Source of the DNA: Thermoproteota archaeon
GTDB lineage: Archaea > Korarchaeota > Korarchaeia > Korarchaeales > Korarchaeaceae
Length of the DNA stretch: 8,064 bases
Assembly (NCBI GenBank): GCA_021158805.1
Contig: JAGGTZ010000043.1
Span: 1-8,064, forward strand
Reading direction: 5' to 3'
How positions within the stretch are numbered: position 1 is the stretch's first letter; each line of letters opens with the position of its first letter. Under the pieces are notes generated by a model. It was not told the DNA's origin and did not search any database. It was given only the letters and a program-made list of their open reading frames with translations. Positions 5,024 to 8,064 of this stretch are shown here, one piece after another. The translations under genes were made by a program, and so were the position numbers.

Positions 5024-6259
5024 ATGGGCATCCTGAAGGAGATCACCAGCGAGTACCTCGGATCCCTCGAGTATGTCAGGGAGATACCTCGGAACTTCAG
5101 CATCCCGTCATCCCCTTCAGATATAATCGCCATCTTGGGTCCCAGAAGGGTAGGAAAGACGTTCATCATGCTCAAGAAAACCAAAGCACTCCTAGACAGG
5201 GGTGGGCAGGCCCTATACATCCCTTTCGACGAGCCCTCGTTGAGGAAAACCGGCGTCAGGGAGTTCGCCGAGATGGTGAGGACCGAGTACCCGGAGGGAA
5301 GGGTCCACCTCTTCCTAGATGAGGTCCAAGAGTGGCCAGAATGGGGAAGGAAGCTGAGGTGGATGCACGATGTGAGGGACTTCTTCATCTATGTGTCAGG
5401 TTCCTCCACGGCCCTCCAGTCTTCTGAGATACCCACTCAGCTGAGAGGTCGCTACATCTCGAGGCTGCTCCTTCCTCTATCATTCCGGGAGGTGGCTGGG
5501 GCCTCGGGCGTCACCTTCAGGGAGCGAGGAAGGATCAGGTCGCTCCTCAACGATTATCTCAAGTGGGGGGGCTTCCCTGAGGTATGGCTCTTCCGGTCAA
5601 GGGAGAAGGTGATCTCCCTCCTCGAAACCATCTTCTACAGGGACATAGTCGAGAGGCACGGGATAAGGAATCTCAACGAGTTCAGGGATGTGTTCTACTT
5701 CATACTCTCGAACTACTCGAACCTTGTCACCTGGAACTCGCTCAGGAGGCTGTTGAAGGCCCAAGGGGTGAGTGTGGACACCAAGACCCTCATAAATTAC
5801 GTGGAGTACATGAGGGAGGCCTTCCTCATATTCACGGTTCTCAGGTTCTCCCACTCGGAGAGGGTCAGGAGGATCTCCCCGAAGAAGATCTACCTAGTGG
5901 ACATGGCCATATCGAACCTCTTCGGGACGCCGATGGACTTCGGGAGGAAGATGGAGAACCTCACTTTCTTGGAACTGCTGAGGAGGGTTAAGGGCCCGGG
6001 GGAGGAGATCTCCTACTATGTCACGAGGTCGGGCAACGAGATCGACTTTCTAGTTAAGAGAGCCGGGAAGGTGGTTGAACTCTTGGAGGTGGCCTACGAA
6101 CTAGACGGAACTCATCTCAAGAAAGTTTTGGAAGCTTGCAGAGAATTGAGGATGAGGGAGGCGACTGTTATCAGTTGGAAAGGTGAGGGGACAGTATCAA
6201 GGGGAGGATGTACTGTTAATGAAGTTCCCCTGTGGAAGTGGTTAGTGGGCATGCAGTGA
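5024..6259 (+). CDS. Archaeal AAA+ ATPase with C-terminal DUF4143 nuclease-like domain
   Basis: ATPase of the AAA_14 plus DUF4143 type, 411 residues, full length for the family. Residues 34-130 hold the P-loop core: Walker A GPRRVGKT at 39-46, Walker B HLFLDEVQEW at 95-104 with D99 and E100, and a sensor strand YVSGSS at 123-128. R141 and R143 in QLRGRYISRLLLPLSFREV are likely arginine fingers. Residues about 175-300 contain the helical lid and winged-helix region (YLKWGGFPEV, IFYRDIVERHGI, KKIYLVDMAI). The C-terminal NEIDFLVK (338-345) and VVELLEVAY (350-358) match the restriction-endonuclease-like fold of DUF4143. These proteins are common and mobile in archaea and their function is unproven. 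Codons are very GC-ending until about residue 345, then resemble the neighbours. Start is supported by the TATA box. Confidence 0.93.
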   Translation: MGILKEITSEYLGSLEYVREIPRNFSIPSSPSDIIAILGPRRVGKTFIMLKKTKALLDRGGQALYIPFDEPSLRKTGVREFAEMVRTEYPEGRVHLFLDEVQEWPEWGRKLRWMHDVRDFFIYVSGSSTALQSSEIPTQLRGRYISRLLLPLSFREVAGASGVTFRERGRIRSLLNDYLKWGGFPEVWLFRSREKVISLLETIFYRDIVERHGIRNLNEFRDVFYFILSNYSNLVTWNSLRRLLKAQGVSVDTKTLINYVEYMREAFLIFTVLRFSHSERVRRISPKKIYLVDMAISNLFGTPMDFGRKMENLTFLELLRRVKGPGEEISYYVTRSGNEIDFLVKRAGKVVELLEVAYELDGTHLKKVLEACRELRMREATVISWKGEGTVSRGGCTVNEVPLWKWLVGMQ

Positions 6260-6566
6260 TCCTGAGGGGAGGAAAAACAGAGGGGCAATTAGCGTAAGAG
6301 CAAGGAGAGGCAAAGGTCTTAAGAGGAAGATATGGGGCGCAAACACGGGTGAGAGAGTGAAGGAGTTCTTAGAGGAGCTAATTTGGAGGAGAAGGGTTAA
6401 GAGAAAGGTTAAGGAGTAGCGATCCATCTTAAGGAGAACGAAATCCTCTAGAAAGGGATTTTCCGAGGAAAATGTGAGGAAAGACCGTGATAATCGCTAA
6501 TTCTCCCACTATGATCAGCAGGTGCTTCTCTTGAGAGGTGGCATTAGCGCGGGCCCACTTGGGACC
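6260..6566. other. Gene-poor stretch after the ATPase
   Basis: No convincing complete gene is visible. A plus-strand frame is open from 6246 to the TAG at 6417-6419. It is very basic and ends GERVKEFLEELIWRRRVKRK, which looks like an antitoxin or helical tail, but it has no ATG and only a GTG at 6357. On the minus strand a short frame reading HLLIIVGELAIITVFPH lies about 6480-6530, directly downstream of the antitoxin-like gene, where a toxin would be expected; it is too short and stopless upstream to call. AAATCC (6441-6446) and GGATTT (6456-6461) could form a weak hairpin. Decayed genes are likely here, but no identity can be proved. Confidence 0.4.
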
Positions 6567-6707
6567 TCACCCAGATCCCCCTTCCTCCTTATCTATCTCA
6601 ACGAACTCCCTGAACTTCTCCTCAAGAGCTTCCTCTTCAACTCTCCTTACGTCGATGTTCAATCTCTCGGCTTCTCTCTTAAGTCCCCTCCTTAGATATG
6701 AGGCCAT
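6567..6707 (-). CDS. Small antitoxin-like protein, no toxin partner seen
   Basis: A 46-residue frame reading MASYLRRGLKREAERLNID, then VRRVEEEALEEKFREFVEID and a short Gly/Ser tail. The pattern of a basic helix with LKREAERL, a short turn and an amphipathic VEEEALEEKFREF helix is that of VapB or CopG-like antitoxins from archaea. The usual N-terminal strand, which forms the DNA-contacting ribbon, is missing, so this may be a truncated gene. GAGGG stands about eight bases before the ATG as a possible ribosome site. No PIN-domain VapC or other toxin follows on the minus strand; the sequence downstream is the gene-poor stretch. A chance frame cannot be excluded, but the residue pattern is unusually protein-like for random sequence. 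Confidence 0.5.
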   Translation of the reverse strand: MASYLRRGLKREAERLNIDVRRVEEEALEEKFREFVEIDKEEGGSG

Positions 6708-6794
6708 CCTAGAAACCCTCTGCGGAGCACGATCCTTGTATCCTAAGGGTCCCGACTTCTTGGCGAAGAGAGAAGTGGCTTAGCAAATACCACC

Positions 6795-7037
6795 TCACTC
6801 TGTAACAAACGAGAACCTGCCTTCACACTCCATACCTACCTTCCCCTGACCTTTCGGTTTGATCGCATAAAGCCATTCCAAGGCTGAGTTGAGGTTCAAT
6901 AGCTCTCTGTTACCTAAGATGGATGTGGCGACCCGCTCCTCCCTAGCCCTATCACCGATTCCCCACTTACTAACTTTTATCAGAACTTCACTTCCCGGCT
7001 TAATCCCGAAGAAGCCCCTGATGATTTTGTATGACAA
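6795..7037 (-). CDS. Unrecognised 80-residue protein, TTG start
   Basis: I do not recognise a family. The frame is closed upstream by a TAG three codons before the TTG at 7037, and no ATG precedes the main body. The protein begins SYKIIRGFFGIKPGSEVLIK, continues VSKWGIGDRAREERVATS and LLNLNSALEWLYAIKPKG and ends EGRFSFVTE. GIKPGSEVLIKV resembles the strand-turn of AbrB/SpoVT-like antitoxins, but the rest does not fit that fold and there is no conserved active-site set. It has no signal peptide or membrane helix. It lies upstream of the small antitoxin-like gene on the same strand, 87 bases away. No clear TATA box is at the usual distance. It could be a decayed gene end, so it is given as a possible gene only. 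Confidence 0.35.
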   Translation of the reverse strand: MSYKIIRGFFGIKPGSEVLIKVSKWGIGDRAREERVATSILGNRELLNLNSALEWLYAIKPKGQGKVGMECEGRFSFVTE

Positions 7038-7325
7038 TCTGCCCTAGGTCCCACCTTCTTCTGAGTATCATCAGAAATCTAAGTATGGAAAATTTGAAAT
7101 AACTAGCTAAACCTCATCGAAATAATAGTATGAAACATGCTTAGTCCTCCACTGCATGAGATTGTAGGCTAAGGTTACTGAAAGGTAGAGTGGAGTGCTT
7201 TGGGCTGTTGGGATAAGCTTTCATTGATGTTAATTCTCGGCCCGTGGGGAGATTTTCCCTCTAAACATGATAACCATCCTCCTAAGACCAATTATGTTCA
7301 ACAATTCACACGGAGATCATGAGGG
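7038..7325. other. Intergenic region with no gene seen
   Basis: About 290 bases with stops in all frames at short intervals on both strands. I see no tRNA, no C/D-box RNA pair of boxes at suitable spacing, and no repeats of note. The base composition is close to the surrounding genes. The right end leads into the HEPN promoter. The stretch may contain worn remnants of older genes that can no longer be read. Confidence 0.5.
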
Positions 7326-7340
7326 CGAAGCTATTTAAAG
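7326..7340 (+). promoter_or_regulatory. BRE/TATA promoter of the HEPN/MNT pair
   Basis: Purine-rich CGAAG (7326-7330) stands just before CTATTTAAAG (7331-7340). TATTTAAA is centred 25-26 bases before the ATG at 7361, which predicts a leaderless transcript for the HEPN gene. The MNT gene, whose start overlaps the HEPN stop, must use the same message. Confidence 0.65.
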
Positions 7341-7360
7341 CAATGTCTCCCTAGATCCTG

Positions 7361-7711
7361 ATGAATTTCCTCAAGAGAAACGCTCTAAAGTTCCTTGAAG
7401 AGGCTCAAGAAAGCTTTAAGAAAGAAGACTATGCTTTCGCCATGCTTTTCGTGGAGCAGGCTGTTCAACTTGCTCTTAAGTACCTCCTAGCCAAGAGATT
7501 CGGCGACTTCCCGAGGAGTCACAGCCTCAAGTTGCTCTTCGAGCTGACAGGAGATGATGAACTGATGACCTTTTATAGAGAGAATGTCGACCTAATTCGG
7601 GAGATAGAGCTGGCCTACATCGCATCTAGGTACACAGATGTGGAGTATACCAAGGTGGTTGTGGAAAGAGCCCTTCAGTTAGCAGAGAGGCTCATGGAGA
7701 TGATTGGATGA
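7361..7711 (+). CDS. HEPN-domain protein, probable toxin of a HEPN/MNT pair
   Basis: A 116-residue all-helical HEPN protein of the archaeal short type. Typical blocks are ALKFLEEAQESFKKEDYAFA (residues 8-27), MLFVEQAVQLALKYLLAKR (28-46), HSLKLLFEL (54-62) and IELAYIASRYTDVEY (82-96), followed by a closing helix ending LAERLMEMIG. HEPN partners of MNT proteins often act as RNases that need an R-x4-6-H motif. Here the expected place reads R90-YTDVE-Y96, with Tyr where the His would be, as in many of these archaeal relatives. An RNase role is therefore not shown by the sequence, and a nucleotide-binding or structural role is possible. It is the first gene of a two-gene unit and its stop overlaps the next start by four bases (ATGA). 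Paired-system call is strong; toxin activity is inferred. Confidence 0.88.
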   Translation: MNFLKRNALKFLEEAQESFKKEDYAFAMLFVEQAVQLALKYLLAKRFGDFPRSHSLKLLFELTGDDELMTFYRENVDLIREIELAYIASRYTDVEYTKVVVERALQLAERLMEMIG

Positions 7712-8037
7712 GGAGGTACTTCGAGATCCTCCAACGTAACGAGGAGTTCTTTAAGAGAGCCGAAGATATAGCTAGGGAGATCAAGAGAAGGGCAATAAGG
7801 ATCCTAGGTAGCTGCGAGATCTACATCGTTGGCAGTTACGCAAGGAGGGAGCATACGCTCTCATCGGACTTAGACATCTTGATAGTATCAGGTGCGATTC
7901 CAGAGAGATATTCCTTCGAGTGGTATGTCTCCATGGTAAGGAATCTCACTGATGATCCTAGGGTGAACATACACCTGCTCAACCCTAAAAAGCTTCGGGA
8001 GCTCGAAGCCCTCTATCGGCCAATGAAGAAAGTCTGA
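7708..8037 (+). CDS. Minimal nucleotidyltransferase (MNT), probable antitoxin of the HEPN/MNT pair
   Basis: A 109-residue DNA-polymerase-beta-like nucleotidyltransferase. Residues 42-56 give the GS-x10-DxD motif exactly: G42, S43, then D54 and D56 in SSDLDILIVS, which bind metal and nucleotide. In the studied HepT/MntA system the MNT protein silences HEPN by adding AMP to a tyrosine. The third metal-binding acid often lies in a later strand written xEIH or xDIH; here the matching strand reads VNIHLL with N87, so catalysis may be weak or the acid may sit elsewhere. The start overlaps the HEPN stop by four bases, which indicates translational coupling and a matched dose of the two proteins. Ending LEALYRPMKKV is close to usual length. 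Family is sure, the AMP-transfer role is inferred. Confidence 0.9.
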   Translation: MRRYFEILQRNEEFFKRAEDIAREIKRRAIRILGSCEIYIVGSYARREHTLSSDLDILIVSGAIPERYSFEWYVSMVRNLTDDPRVNIHLLNPKKLRELEALYRPMKKV

Positions 8038-8064
8038 ATGCGAGTTCATAGCTCTCGCGCCTAT

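Noticed and set aside
4681..5322. Plus-strand open frame of 213 codons crossing into the ATPase
   Set aside because: Only its first 16 or so residues are meaningful (the epimerase remnant); the rest is an out-of-frame reading of epimerase and ATPase sequence in GC-rich DNA.
6242..6427. Minus-strand hydrophobic frame of 61 codons
   Set aside because: Low-complexity Leu/Ser/Pro reading of purine-rich DNA with no promoter or family resemblance.
7050..7075. Possible C/D-box RNA on the minus strand (a TGATGA box)
   Set aside because: No CUGA D box follows at suitable distance, and no terminal stem is visible.
8038..8064. ATG-started frame and GCGAG/CTCGC inverted repeat at the window end
   Set aside because: Only 27 bases are visible; neither a new gene nor a terminator can be supported.

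Overview
The window looks like the chromosome of a hyperthermophilic archaeon, probably of the TACK group (Thermoprotei or Korarchaeota-like). I cannot fix the lineage from one window. The evidence is a stand-alone MetRS-beta type tRNA-binding protein, an archaeal DUF4143 ATPase, a HEPN/MNT pair, heavy use of AGG/AGA/ATA codons, and archaeal TATA boxes. In seven genes the TATA box is centred about 24-28 bases before the start codon, which implies mostly leaderless transcripts.

Left part (1-4397), ordinary chromosome. The 3' end of a zinc-type medium-chain alcohol dehydrogenase on the plus strand ends convergently against a run of five minus-strand genes. In transcription order these are a MetRS-beta-like tRNA-binding protein, a flavin nitroreductase-fold enzyme with iodotyrosine-deiodinase-like lid residues, a secreted/anchored protein with an outside beta domain and a cytoplasmic coiled coil, a ribbon-helix-helix-like regulator, and a DUF1028 protein with a TPR tail. 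Each has its own TATA box, so this is a cluster of separately promoted genes more than a tight operon.

Middle (about 4570-6260), a scar and a mosaic gene. Just upstream of the tRNA-binding gene lies the remnant of a glycosyltransferase family 4 N-terminus. It runs directly into the C-terminus of a sugar-nucleotide epimerase broken by two frameshifts. This looks like the collapsed remains of a surface-polysaccharide cluster. An intact AAA+ ATPase of the AAA_14/DUF4143 type follows. Most of this gene is strongly GC-ending in its codons, but its last 150-200 bases return to the codon use of the neighbours, suggesting recombination.

Right part (6260-8064), accessory region. It holds a sparse stretch with a lone 46-residue antitoxin-like gene and an unrecognised 80-codon frame, then about 300 bases with no convincing gene, then a HEPN/MNT toxin-antitoxin pair overlapping by four bases and driven by a clear promoter. 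ATPase, antitoxin remnant, HEPN/MNT and decayed sugar genes together mark 4570-8064 as a variable, defence-like island beside conserved housekeeping genes.
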